DNA of 64,000 nt from UBA4582 sp965657335 (GTDB lineage: Bacteria; Pseudomonadota; Gammaproteobacteria; Pseudomonadales; Azotimanducaceae), in the NCBI GenBank assembly GCA_965657335.1, contig CBFHOH010000009.1:69944-133943 (forward strand), read 5' to 3'. The translations under genes and the position numbers were made by a program. Shown piece by piece: positions 55,973 through 64,000 of this stretch (its first letter is position 1; the number at the start of each line of letters is the position of its first letter). The notes below the pieces were generated by a model, which ran no database searches, was not told the origin of the DNA, and was given only the letters and a program-made list of their open reading frames with translations.

Positions 55973-56989
55973 ATGCCCATGAACCGTAACCAAGACACCG
56001 TCGAGCCTCCGTCGCATCCCTATTCGGAGTTGACTCCCGATCTCGTGATGGATGCGGTAGAAAGTACAGGTCGCCGCTGCGACGCCAGAATTCTTGAACT
56101 CAACAGCTACGAGAATCGCGTTTACCAAATAGGCATCGAAGATGACGAACCGGTTATCGGAAAGTTTTATCGGCATAACCGCTGGTCTGATGCGCAAATT
56201 CTTGAAGAGCACAATTTTACCCTGGAGCTTGCCAGAGAGGATGTCTCGGTAGTGCCGCCTCTATACATCTCTAGCGAAACCACACTGTCTTCCCATCAGG
56301 GTTTTCGATTTGCGCTTTACCCTCGTAGAGGCGGCAGACCACCTGCGGTGGACGACCTTGCCAGCTTGACCATACTTGGCCGCCACATTGCACGAATCCA
56401 TTCCGTTGGTGGCACCGCCGACTTTACGACCCGCCCCTCGATTGACATACAAAGCTTTGGCCACGATTCAAGAACATTTCTGATCGAAAACAACTTTATT
56501 TCGCCCGAGTTACTGCCAGCCTATGAATCCGTAACTGAGCACCTGCTCGCACAAATCACAGACATCTTTGGTTTACTTGAAACAAGATCTATTCGACTTC
56601 ACGGAGATTGCCATATGGGCAATGTACTTTGGAGAAACGACTTACCCCATTTTGTAGATTTCGATGATGCAAGAATGGGACCACCCATTCAGGATCTATG
56701 GATGATGCTCTCCGGAGACAGAGAGGATCAACAAAAGCAGTTAAGCAAGATTCTTGAGGGCTATCAGGACTTTTGCCACTTTGATGCTCGCCAGGTGAGA
56801 TTAATTGAACCGTTACGCAGTTTGCGCTTGATGTATCACTCGGCATGGATTGCACGCCGTTGGCAAGACCCGGCTTTCCCGAGAGCATTTCCTTTCTTTA
56901 ACACAGAACGATACTGGTCAGATCACATCCTCGATTTACGAGAGCAATGGTCAAAACTCTCCGAACCAACGTTGGAGATATACATTTAG
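55973..56989 (+). CDS. srkA: Stress response serine/threonine kinase SrkA (YihE/RdoA)
   Basis: A 338-residue aminoglycoside-phosphotransferase-fold protein kinase. NSYENRVYQIG and KFYRHNRWSDAQILEEH are SrkA-typical; the catalytic loop is RLHGDCHMGNVLW and the metal motif is VDFDDARMGPPIQDLWM. In E. coli it protects against toxin- and ROS-linked death. dsbA, its usual E. coli neighbour, is not present here. Two ATGs (55973 and 55979) are close together. Confidence 0.93.
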   Translation: MPMNRNQDTVEPPSHPYSELTPDLVMDAVESTGRRCDARILELNSYENRVYQIGIEDDEPVIGKFYRHNRWSDAQILEEHNFTLELAREDVSVVPPLYISSETTLSSHQGFRFALYPRRGGRPPAVDDLASLTILGRHIARIHSVGGTADFTTRPSIDIQSFGHDSRTFLIENNFISPELLPAYESVTEHLLAQITDIFGLLETRSIRLHGDCHMGNVLWRNDLPHFVDFDDARMGPPIQDLWMMLSGDREDQQKQLSKILEGYQDFCHFDARQVRLIEPLRSLRLMYHSAWIARRWQDPAFPRAFPFFNTERYWSDHILDLREQWSKLSEPTLEIYI

Positions 56990-57008
56990 CCTGTGAAATT
57001 ATCGGTCA

Positions 57009-58193
57009 CTATGATGACTTGTAAGGCGCTATATTCTTCGCGCCGTTGTTAAATTTGTTAGCCAGCGGGTTGGCGTACATTGTTAACCAAGTAATTCTCA
57101 GACTTTCTGGACAACTTTCCAGCCTCGCTTCAAACGCTGCCACGTTAGACAGATCAACCAACTGCTTTACATGTAACCAGACATGCGCATAACGCGCGTT
57201 TACATTCTCATCTTCATTCGCTGCAAGAATCGAGAGCGCCCAATAGTTAATCGTGAACATCTGAAGATTATCTAATACCTGACGGTCTATTTCCTTAGCG
57301 ACCGACTCTGGCGTGTCGTAGCCTTCTCCTAGCGGTTCGCCGAACTTTAAACACACAGTGCCTTTAAATTCTCCCAGTCCTTTGGCGAGGCTGACCAAGT
57401 CTTCACCGGGTGGTTTCTGATAACTTCCAATTCGTGCAACGCTTTCAAGCTCTTTCGCTTTAAGCTGATCACAAGGGTCAAATTCGTAGGCAATTGAAAC
57501 TGGCACTATCTTCAGATCTTTTATCACCTCGCTTAGCGCATCTTTTCGCCTTGCAAGCGCAAACATTTTAAGAATAGCCGGGTCGGTAGCATCAATACCG
57601 TCTTTCGCCCGACCCTCACTCTGGGCGATCCAAATCGAATTCCCTGTTCTAAGCGACTCATGAATAAATTCTGACGATGCCAGCAGTGCCGCATATATTT
57701 TCTTCGCTCCTTCTTCGGACCGCTTGATAAAGAAACTCTTATTGAGTTTCATAAGATCCGTCGCAAATTGCTTCTGAACCAGATTATCTCCAACTGCGAT
57801 CCTTACTGTCTCGTGCCCGCTCAAGTGCAACGCATAATCAACCAGCATTGAATCACCGGCAATATCCCGATGATTACCTACAAAAAGATACGCTTTATCC
57901 TTCTCAAGATGCTCGATGCCGGCGTAATCAAAGCCTGTCATTGTGTTTGAAACCAATCGTGTTGCGTACGCGGCCACGGCGTTCTGGAAATCGCCGATGC
58001 TGGCAATACCAACCGTTTGCTTTTTTACGAGCAGGTGCACGAAATAACGTGCCAAGGGTGGAATAATCTTTCCTACTCTTGGAAACAGGTGCAGGGTCAG
58101 GAAACCGAGGAATTCACGGTCATTGATCAGACGTTTGAGTACACCGATCACTTCGTTGTCTTCATAGGGTCTTATATCGTCAAATTTACCCAT
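57009..58193 (-). CDS. Large glycerol-3-phosphate acyltransferase-family protein
   Basis: A 394-residue PlsC-like protein. The acyltransferase motif appears as FVGNHRDIAGDS, with spacing typical of a separate family where NHRD precedes the second Asp; the later IAQSEGRAKDG resembles the EGTRS-type phosphate-binding motif. No clear membrane helix. It probably acylates lysophospholipid or a related acceptor. It precedes the TauE-like gene on the same strand. Confidence 0.82.
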   Translation of the reverse strand: MGKFDDIRPYEDNEVIGVLKRLINDREFLGFLTLHLFPRVGKIIPPLARYFVHLLVKKQTVGIASIGDFQNAVAAYATRLVSNTMTGFDYAGIEHLEKDKAYLFVGNHRDIAGDSMLVDYALHLSGHETVRIAVGDNLVQKQFATDLMKLNKSFFIKRSEEGAKKIYAALLASSEFIHESLRTGNSIWIAQSEGRAKDGIDATDPAILKMFALARRKDALSEVIKDLKIVPVSIAYEFDPCDQLKAKELESVARIGSYQKPPGEDLVSLAKGLGEFKGTVCLKFGEPLGEGYDTPESVAKEIDRQVLDNLQMFTINYWALSILAANEDENVNARYAHVWLHVKQLVDLSNVAAFEARLESCPESLRITWLTMYANPLANKFNNGAKNIAPYKSS

Positions 58194-58274
58194 CTACTTC
58201 AGTTTCCCTGATATTTTTGGTTCTTGATCGGTCTGCGGTCCAATTATCTCACAGCTAGCTAGAAGAAATAGGTG

Positions 58275-59033
58275 CTATTTCACGACGAGAAATGCCCCAA
58301 CAAGCATTAACAAGAGGAACGTAAACTTCCGAAGTGCAGTGTCTGGTAAATACCTGCCGAGTTTAACACTCAACAATGTTGCGATCAGCACAACTGGCAA
58401 ACACAACAATGTCAGACCGAGCACTGAACTACTCAAACCTCCACCCGCACCTACCAGGATGGTACGGGCCAGCGTTGAGATAGCAAAGAGTGCCAACAAA
58501 GTCGCCCGCACATGATTAAAATCAAGCGGTTGCCGATACAAAAGATAAGCAAGAGGCGCTCCGCCGGCGCCATATGTTCCAGCCATAACACCGCCGAGTG
58601 CACCAATGAGACCCTGCGTAGCGCTTCGCGAAATTGTCGGATAAGGCTTGGGTTTGAGAAACAATAATATACCGGCAGCAATAATCATCACTCCCAAGGA
58701 CATCCTGAGCAAGTCGTTCAATGTCGTTGACATGTACTCCAGAATCAAAAGACCCGCAAATACTGCTGGTACCATACCAATACTCATCGTCTTCAGTAAT
58801 CGGTAATCAATCAGGCGAAAGTTATAACGTAATGCAAGCGCCGCATTAAAAAGCGACAAAATACTGACTACTGCAGCAGTCTCGCTGATACCTGCCAAGC
58901 CTAAAGCAGCAACGCCGCCGAGTATAATCAACGCCATAGCGAAACCTGTGAGAGATTGCACCACCGCGCCAACGAATACTAGAATCAGGAATAAGACACT
59001 ATTTTGATCGATAGGCATCATTAGTTTCGTCAT
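58275..59033 (-). CDS. TauE/SafE (sulfite exporter) family permease
   Basis: A 252-residue membrane protein with about eight helices and internal repeat symmetry (VVQSLTGFAMALIILGG, then GALGGVMAGTYGAGGAPLAYLL). The TauE/SafE family exports sulfite or related anions, substrate here unknown. I use ATG 59033; the frame stays open to 59075, but a TATAAT in that stretch looks more like promoter sequence. The start is uncertain. Confidence 0.82.
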   Translation of the reverse strand: MTKLMMPIDQNSVLFLILVFVGAVVQSLTGFAMALIILGGVAALGLAGISETAAVVSILSLFNAALALRYNFRLIDYRLLKTMSIGMVPAVFAGLLILEYMSTTLNDLLRMSLGVMIIAAGILLFLKPKPYPTISRSATQGLIGALGGVMAGTYGAGGAPLAYLLYRQPLDFNHVRATLLALFAISTLARTILVGAGGGLSSSVLGLTLLCLPVVLIATLLSVKLGRYLPDTALRKFTFLLLMLVGAFLVVK

Positions 59034-59118
59034 CAATGGATGGGTTGGACCACAACGGGTTATTATACCTAACATTTACCTGTTTCTATTCAGGAAAACC
59101 TCAATCAGGATGGCATTC

Positions 59119-59631
59119 ATGCTTTGGATTAAAACCTTTCACATTCTTTTCGTCATGGCTTGGATGGCGGGTTTATTCTATTTGCCAAGGATAATTGTTC
59201 ATTTTGTGGAAGGGAAAGCTGCTGCAGAGGATGTCCAACGNNNNNNNNNNNNNNNNNNNNNNNNNNNNNNNNNNNNNNNNNNNNNNNNNNNNNNNNNNNN
59301 NNNNNNNNNNNNNNNNNNNNNNNNNNNNNNNNNNNNNAGACTCATCATCATGGCAACAAAATTATTTCGATTCTCTTCTTTGATGGGACTACTGGCATTG
59401 GGTCTGGGTACCTGGTTGTGGTTAGGGTACGGTTTTGGCGGTAATTGGCTCATTGCAAAACTGGGCTTCGTCGTCTTGCTGCTTGCTTATCACTATCAGT
59501 CCTGGCGCTATGTCATTTTAATGCAGAGAGATCATACGATACACACGTCGTTGTTCTTCCGACTATACAACGAGGGTGCTTTGATCATTGTGATCCCTAT
59601 TCTGATTCTCGTTGTGGTAAAACCTTTTTAA
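59119..59631 (+). CDS. hemJ: HemJ-like (CopD/TIGR00701 family) membrane protein, interrupted by an assembly gap
   Basis: The first residues, MLWIKTFHILFVMAWMAGLF, and YLPRIIVHFVEGKAAAEDVQ match HemJ, a protoporphyrinogen oxidase. After 97 Ns (59241-59337), the sequence RLIIMATKLFRFSSLMG through ILVVVKPF continues the family pattern. A frame can be read through the gap. The visible part is 137 residues, close to the usual length, so the gap probably hides few or no residues. ATG 59119 has AGGA eight bases upstream. Confidence 0.8.
   Translation: MLWIKTFHILFVMAWMAGLFYLPRIIVHFVEGKAAAEDVQXXXXXXXXXXXXXXXXXXXXXXXXXXXXXXXXXRLIIMATKLFRFSSLMGLLALGLGTWLWLGYGFGGNWLIAKLGFVVLLLAYHYQSWRYVILMQRDHTIHTSLFFRLYNEGALIIVIPILILVVVKPF
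59241..59337. other. Assembly gap of 97 N
   Basis: A run of unknown bases inside the HemJ-like gene. The flanking sequences would fit together in the protein with at most a few missing residues, so the stated size may be an estimate rather than a measured length. No biology should be drawn from this stretch. Confidence 0.99.
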
Positions 59632-59784
59632 AATGTACAGACGATCGTAAAAACAGCGACAACCAAAGATATTCGCAACAATAAGAAATTCTTTTTGATC
59701 GTCCGACGGGTTTTAAGGGGCAAGGCGTATGAGTATAGGAAGTAACGCTACTTAAGCTATTGACGCTACAGAGGACGTAAAAAG

Positions 59785-60273
59785 ATGCAGACCCGGATAC
59801 TACTTAAAACCTTCACCTTGCTGCTTGTTTCATCAAGCCTTTCTACTCTGGCCATGGCAAAAGATGACGGCGCTCGGGGCGAGAGATTTATTGACCATCT
59901 GGACGTAGATGGTGATGGACAGGTTTCTGTCGATGAATTTCAACCTCGTCGGCGATCGCCTTTTCGCGACACTGATGCAAACAACGATGGCATCGTGACC
60001 CTTGCGGAAATCGAAGAGCATATGAGCTCGAGGCAAGCGCAACGCGAAGCGGAAATAGAGAACAGAATGACGAAACGTAAAGCGAGGCTATCAGAGCACT
60101 TCAACGCAATGGATACTAACGGTGACGGTGGCTTATCACAGGACGAGATGAGACTTGGCGCTTTCAACCGAATGGATGAAAACCAAGACGGTTACATTAG
60201 CGCCAATGAAGTGAGACCCCGACGCGGTATGGGCAAACGAGGTGGTCGTGGCATTCACCGGAATTTTGATTAG
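59785..60273 (+). CDS. Secreted EF-hand calcium-binding protein
   Basis: A 162-residue exported protein with a signal peptide (about 1-25, LAMAKDDGA at the cleavage site). Four EF-hand loops are visible at about 40-51 (DVDGDGQVSVDE), 64-75 (DANNDGIVTLAE), 110-121 (DTNGDGGLSQDE) and 131-142 (DENQDGYISANE). The end is Arg/Gly rich. It precedes an ECF sigma gene by nine bases, with the sigma ribosome site overlapping its stop. Confidence 0.9.
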   Translation: MQTRILLKTFTLLLVSSSLSTLAMAKDDGARGERFIDHLDVDGDGQVSVDEFQPRRRSPFRDTDANNDGIVTLAEIEEHMSSRQAQREAEIENRMTKRKARLSEHFNAMDTNGDGGLSQDEMRLGAFNRMDENQDGYISANEVRPRRGMGKRGGRGIHRNFD

Positions 60274-60282
60274 GAGTTCTGA

Positions 60283-60885
60283 TTGGTCCAGAAGTCTGAG
60301 GCAGCACTGGTCAAACTGGTTGAAAGAAAGAACCAGGCTGCTTTCAAAAAATTATTGGATATCCATCTCTCTGGCATTAACCGATACACCGTCAGAATGA
60401 TAGGTAATGCCACCAACGCCGAGGACATAACTCAGGAAGTATTTCTCAGGTTGTGGACGCGTGCAGAAAGTTACAAGCCAGAGTCATCAAAGCTATCAAC
60501 TTGGCTGCACAACATCGCTCACAATCTATGTATTGACTATTTCCGGAAGAATAACCGGTTTGTACAAGATCCGTCTGAGAATTATCAATCAGATGATAGC
60601 CCGCTCGTTGCCTCAATGTCTGCTCACACAAACAGCGCCGCAACGTCGGGAGGTGCAGAACCGGATCAGGAGTTGGCAAAAAGCACTCAACAACGTGATG
60701 TAAAACAGGCACTGATGGCGCTGCCTGAACGTCAGCGCAGCGCCATCATCATGTGTCACTACCAAGGTATTTCAAATAAGGATGCTGCCCACATCATGGA
60801 AATTAGCGTAGACGCGCTTGAATCCTTGCTCTCCCGAGGCCGGCTAAAACTGCGAAAACTATTGACCGAAGATGGTAAATCTTAA
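60283..60885 (+). CDS. ECF-type RNA polymerase sigma factor
   Basis: A 200-residue sigma factor. Region 2 is visible as ITQEVFLRLWTRAESY and TWLHNIAHNLCIDYFRK, and region 4 as LPERQRSAIIMCHYQGIS with the helix-turn-helix MEISVDALESLLSRGRLKL. It has a TTG start with AGGAG six bases upstream. The next genes, a probable anti-sigma protein and a Spy-like protein, are closely linked. The target promoter is not known. Confidence 0.93.
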   Translation: MVQKSEAALVKLVERKNQAAFKKLLDIHLSGINRYTVRMIGNATNAEDITQEVFLRLWTRAESYKPESSKLSTWLHNIAHNLCIDYFRKNNRFVQDPSENYQSDDSPLVASMSAHTNSAATSGGAEPDQELAKSTQQRDVKQALMALPERQRSAIIMCHYQGISNKDAAHIMEISVDALESLLSRGRLKLRKLLTEDGKS

Positions 60886-60886
60886 T

Positions 60887-61348
60887 ATGAACATTCAAAG
60901 GTTCAAAAAGCTGATAGAAGCATACGGCACCGAGAGCGAGCGCTGGCCGGAAGCTGACAGGCACGCCGCTCTGATATTTCTTGACAGTAATCTCGATGCT
61001 AACGAAGTTATTAAAGAAATGCGTAGTCTCGATGAAGCGCTGGACGCTGACCTCGTGACGCAACCAACGAACCTGAAGGTTGATATTCTCAGCCAAATCT
61101 CAATGACACCCAACCATTCTGCGAGAAAGCATGGGGACGATCTGTTTGCCAAACTGTGGCACTGGCTAAGGCCCTATGTGAATGGACCTTTTATCATTTG
61201 GCGGCCGGCGATCGCCGCTTGTTTCCCTCTACTCGCGGGCATCTATCTTGGCACCGTAATGGACATCGGCTCAGAGGATCATCTTCTTGAGTGGGAAGAG
61301 GACGTTTATGTCATGGGCCTGATATTAGAAAATGAGGAACAGGAATAA
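60887..61348 (+). CDS. Probable anti-sigma factor, single-pass membrane protein
   Basis: A 153-residue protein whose N-terminus, MNIQRFKKLIEAYGTESERWP, cut here at family-like positions, resembles short proteins found after ECF sigma genes. One helix lies at about residues 100-120 (AIAACFPLLAGIYLGT). No anti-sigma zinc motif is seen. It lies one base after the sigma factor stop. The function as anti-sigma is inferred mainly from position; ATG 60872 is an alternate start overlapping the sigma gene. Confidence 0.65.
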   Translation: MNIQRFKKLIEAYGTESERWPEADRHAALIFLDSNLDANEVIKEMRSLDEALDADLVTQPTNLKVDILSQISMTPNHSARKHGDDLFAKLWHWLRPYVNGPFIIWRPAIAACFPLLAGIYLGTVMDIGSEDHLLEWEEDVYVMGLILENEEQE

Positions 61349-61866
61349 TGGATGAAAACCTACCGGTAACGAAAAAAAAGAACCGCACGATCATTTTTGT
61401 GCTGGTTTTTTCTCTGGCGTTAAATCTGTTGTTTATTGGTGGGTTGATTGGCAGATCTGTTTTTGGCGGACCACCAAAGCACTTGCCAAACCATATGGGC
61501 TGGATGTTGCGAAATCTGAGCGATGAAAAACGAGAAGCACTGCGCCCTCAATTAAAAGAACGCGCCGGATCACTCCGTATTGTTCGCCAGGAAATGCGTC
61601 AAGCCAGACAAAGGCTCTCCGCCGCGATTAGAGAAGAACCGCTCGATGAAAGGGCACTGCAGCTTGCATTAAAGGATCTCAGATCTGCCTCAAACAAGTT
61701 TCAGGTCGTCACTCACGAAAACATGAGTACGATATTGAAGGAGATGAGCCTTGAGGACAGGGAAAAAGCGCTGAAATTTCTCTCTCGGCGGGAGAAACAC
61801 CGCGGAAATTTCGACGACCGTAGGGGCCGAAAAGAATCCAAAGAAAAGGAAACGAACACGCCCTAA
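61348..61866 (+). CDS. Membrane-anchored Spy/CpxP-like periplasmic (metal-resistance family) protein
   Basis: A 172-residue protein with one N-terminal membrane anchor (about 13-33) and a helical periplasmic domain with LSDEKREALRPQLKERAG and MRQARQRLSAAIREEPLD. This is the heavy-metal resistance/CpxP-like pattern, and such genes are often linked to ECF sigma operons. The C-terminus is highly charged. It overlaps the previous stop by one base. Confidence 0.82.
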   Translation: MDENLPVTKKKNRTIIFVLVFSLALNLLFIGGLIGRSVFGGPPKHLPNHMGWMLRNLSDEKREALRPQLKERAGSLRIVRQEMRQARQRLSAAIREEPLDERALQLALKDLRSASNKFQVVTHENMSTILKEMSLEDREKALKFLSRREKHRGNFDDRRGRKESKEKETNTP

Positions 61867-61960
61867 TCAAAAAGCGCCTGATGAAATTTCAATGCAGTAA
61901 CAAAAACCGGACGCATAAACTGTTATAGTGCGTTTTTCTTCTCTACCACACTAACTTCTC

Positions 61961-62539
61961 ATGGGTTCAATTCAACTGGCGCTCTCCGAGCTCATCGACA
62001 ATGCGCTTCGGCTCACCGACGAGGGTGTTTTTTATGCCGAGTATGATCAAGAGTGGCGCTCACCGTGCGAATTACCGGCATTTGAAAATAAAAATCGGAC
62101 TCAAGCACCCGAGCTCGTTGCATGGAGACCCGTTCCGCAAACCCCACCAGTCGATTTTTCCGGGCTAGAAAATGCGCTTGAAACGACGATTCATCCCGAT
62201 ATTGTTGAGTACTTCTCGAGTTTCTGGTCCAGCACAATCGAAGCAAAATCCATAGAGGGGCACGCAAGCCTTATTCAATTGTGGAATCAAGGAGACTTCG
62301 ATCGTCTAGTTGAAAACTTCATCGGCCACGCGCTTGCTAAACGACAACTTAAAGAACCCCTCACACTTTTTATCGCCACCACTGAGGCAGATTCGGAGTA
62401 CTTCCTGAGCATTAACAATGCAACCGGCGCCGTTTTACTCGAGGAGCCGGGACGCCCGCCACTTCGGCAGGTAGAAGATAGCCTTGAGACTTTTTTGCGG
62501 AGGCTGACACCGTCTACCTCACAACCGGTAGTATTCTGA
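61961..62539 (+). CDS. syd: SecY-interacting protein Syd
   Basis: A 192-residue cytoplasmic protein that binds SecY. Family features are YDQEWRSPCELPAF, HPDIVEYFSSFW, LIQLWNQGDFDRLVENFIGH and FLSINNATGAVLLEEPG. Syd is largely confined to Gammaproteobacteria, which supports the taxonomic guess. The stop overlaps the aroA start by one base. Confidence 0.94.
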   Translation: MGSIQLALSELIDNALRLTDEGVFYAEYDQEWRSPCELPAFENKNRTQAPELVAWRPVPQTPPVDFSGLENALETTIHPDIVEYFSSFWSSTIEAKSIEGHASLIQLWNQGDFDRLVENFIGHALAKRQLKEPLTLFIATTEADSEYFLSINNATGAVLLEEPGRPPLRQVEDSLETFLRRLTPSTSQPVVF

Positions 62540-63849
62540 TGGACCAAATAGTTATCGAACCAATCAAGCATTTCTCCGGCTCGGTAAACCTGCCGGGTTC
62601 TAAAAGCCTCAGCAATAGAGCATTACTCCTCGCGGCGCTCGCAGAGGGAGAAACTCATCTTGAAAACTTGTTACTCAGCGAAGATACGGAACGAATGCTT
62701 AACGCGCTGAGTCAATTTGGCATCACTATCAACTTCATCGATGAAATATCCGGATTGAAGTCCGACCAGCCTACAACCCAATGTATCGTAACAGGAAACG
62801 GCAAGCTGTTTACGCCACCCAACGACGGACACTTTTCACTTGGGAATGCTGGGACCGCAATTCGTCCGCTCACAAGCATACTCAGTTTGTGTCCGGGCAG
62901 CTTCACAATTGACGGCGATCAATACATGAGAGAGAGACCGATCGCCCATCTCGCGGAAGCACTGGTAAAACTCGGTGCCCGGATTTCTTATTTGGGGAAG
63001 CAGGGATGCCCACCGATTAGGGTAGAAGGGGGTAGAATAACCGGCGGGCCTGTGAGTGTCCGCGGAGATATCTCTAGCCAGTACCTCACATCATTACTCA
63101 TGTCATTACCGCTCGCACCAAAGGACAGTGAGATTTCGATCATCGGAGATCAGGTATCAAAACCCTATCTTGATATCACATTAGACATCATGCAAAAGTT
63201 TGGTGTTCACGCAAGCCACAGCAATTACCAGATATTCAACATCGCAGGCGGGCAACAGTATCAGTCTCCCGGCAAGTATCTGATAGAGGGCGACGCGTCC
63301 TCGGCATCATACTTCTACGCGGCAGGAGCAATAGGCGGCAGACCCGTTGAAGTGACCGGACTGGGCAGTGAGTCGGTACAGGGTGATATCGCTTTTCTGG
63401 ATGTGATTTCAGCGATGGGTGCAGAGGTTAAAAAGACCGAACATGCCGTAACTGTCAGTGGTGGGAAACTCCAAGGGGTCGATATGGATTTGAATCATAT
63501 TCCCGATGCAGCCATGACTATCGCGGCAATGGCACTTTTTGCCGAGGGGCCCACCCGAATTCGCAATATCTACAACTGGCGCGTCAAAGAAACTGATCGA
63601 CTGCATGCGATGTCGACCGAACTCAGAAAACTTGGCGCTACCGTTGAAACTGGTGAAGACTTTATTTTTATCGACCCGCCGGCAAAGATTAAACCGGCAA
63701 CCATTGATACCTACGGTGACCACAGAATCGCTATGTGTTTTTCTCTTGCCGCGTTCGGAGAAAGTAATATCACAATCAACGAACCCATGGTTGTCGCAAA
63801 AACTTTTCCTGACTACTTTGAATTGTTTTCGAGACTGGCAACCCACTGA
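62539..63849 (+). CDS. aroA: 3-phosphoshikimate 1-carboxyvinyltransferase (EPSP synthase)
   Basis: A 436-residue enzyme of the shikimate pathway that joins PEP and shikimate 3-phosphate; the target of glyphosate. LPGSKSLSNRALLLAALAEG near the start, LGNAGTAIRPLTSIL (PEP loop), MRERPIAHLAEAL and YGDHRIAMCFSLA at the C-terminus are diagnostic. The GNAGTAxRP loop is of the sensitive class I type. It is downstream of syd and convergent with the ogt gene. Confidence 0.96.
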   Translation: MDQIVIEPIKHFSGSVNLPGSKSLSNRALLLAALAEGETHLENLLLSEDTERMLNALSQFGITINFIDEISGLKSDQPTTQCIVTGNGKLFTPPNDGHFSLGNAGTAIRPLTSILSLCPGSFTIDGDQYMRERPIAHLAEALVKLGARISYLGKQGCPPIRVEGGRITGGPVSVRGDISSQYLTSLLMSLPLAPKDSEISIIGDQVSKPYLDITLDIMQKFGVHASHSNYQIFNIAGGQQYQSPGKYLIEGDASSASYFYAAGAIGGRPVEVTGLGSESVQGDIAFLDVISAMGAEVKKTEHAVTVSGGKLQGVDMDLNHIPDAAMTIAAMALFAEGPTRIRNIYNWRVKETDRLHAMSTELRKLGATVETGEDFIFIDPPAKIKPATIDTYGDHRIAMCFSLAAFGESNITINEPMVVAKTFPDYFELFSRLATH

Positions 63850-63883
63850 CATATCAGTATTGCCGCTTGAGCACCTTTGATCG

Positions 63884-64000
63884 CTAAAACGCCAAAGATT
63901 GCTGCCCCTTTCCCTCAAGTGCTAACAGGAATTGTTTGGTTGGTAACCCGCCGCCAAAACCCGTGAGACTGCCGTCCGCACCGATGACCCGGTGGCATGG
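63884..64000 (-). CDS. ogt: Methylated-DNA-protein-cysteine methyltransferase, C-terminal part (runs off the right edge)
   Basis: The 38 C-terminal residues of an O6-alkylguanine-DNA alkyltransferase. The active site PCHRV with the acceptor Cys is right at the window edge, followed by IGADGSLTGFGGGLP and KQFLLALEG, the invariant end of the family. The stop codon is at 63886-63884. The N-terminal part is outside the window, so Ogt and Ada C-terminal forms cannot be told apart. Confidence 0.9.
   Translation of the reverse strand, partial: PCHRVIGADGSLTGFGGGLPTKQFLLALEGKGQQSLAF

Noticed and set aside
61911..61940. ACGCA/TGCGT hairpin followed by TTTTTCTT as a terminator after the Spy-like gene
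   Set aside because: The clean stem is only five pairs with a long loop; TATAGT at 61924-61929 could equally be a promoter element of syd. Not strong enough to list as a feature.
62712..62906. A small minus-strand frame within aroA
   Set aside because: It is antisense to intact EPSP synthase motifs, without start signals.

Overview
The window reads as a stretch of chromosome from a free-living, respiring gammaproteobacterium, probably marine or aquatic. Syd, Mpl, the SrkA-type kinase, NudC and a ccoNOQPGHI cluster for cbb3 oxidase all point to Gammaproteobacteria. A run of 97 Ns at 59241-59337 shows that it comes from a draft scaffold. By eye the base composition is near balanced. No rRNA, tRNA, transposase, phage or CRISPR features are visible; this is ordinary chromosomal backbone with a few unusual modules.

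Layout. 1-5537 (minus strand): cbb3 oxidase structural genes ccoNOQP followed by assembly genes ccoG, ccoH and the start of ccoI, with a possible FNR/Anr site upstream of ccoN. 5812-8508: a small membrane protein, the murein-recycling ligase mpl and a DUF2161 nuclease-fold protein. 8619-8686: a 24-bp tandem repeat, then a hybrid histidine kinase and a VOC protein. 12084-18449: argS, folA, a Sel1/SPOR protein, a VanY-like peptidase, a ferredoxin-NADP reductase and a serine hydrolase. 18457-20299: two tandem MscS channels. 20650-26792: a complete YejABEF/oligopeptide-type ABC importer. 27586-31918: MoxR, DUF58 and transglutaminase operon. 32479-34470: a large Ala/Thr-rich lipoprotein with a clear terminator.

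34619-38144 is the most unusual segment: a CBS-less KdsD-like SIS protein, a methylene-THF dehydrogenase of the yeast MTD1 type, an FchA-type methenyl-THF cyclohydrolase, and a lipoprotein that looks like a DUF885 peptidase with lost metal ligands. All four are closely packed on one strand. The MTD1-like enzyme has Thr where bifunctional FolD has its catalytic Lys, so the adjacent FchA would supply the missing cyclohydrolase step; the pair would make 10-formyl-THF, the cofactor used by PurN a few kb downstream.

38237-42575: PPOX-like protein, TPR-sulfotransferase, PCu(A)C copper chaperone, then purN-prs ending at a terminator. 42866-47420: an eukaryotic-type (IleS2) isoleucyl-tRNA synthetase and an amidase. 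47614-51468: TolC-like protein, HtrA-type protease, TerB-like protein and a lipoprotein with hexapeptide repeats. 51694-55949: comF, nudC and modABC. 55973-59631: srkA, an acyltransferase, a TauE-like permease and the gapped hemJ-like gene. 59785-61866: an EF-hand secreted protein, ECF sigma factor, probable anti-sigma and Spy-like membrane protein, an apparent envelope or metal-sensing unit. 61961-64000: syd, aroA and the C-terminal end of an O6-methylguanine-DNA methyltransferase.
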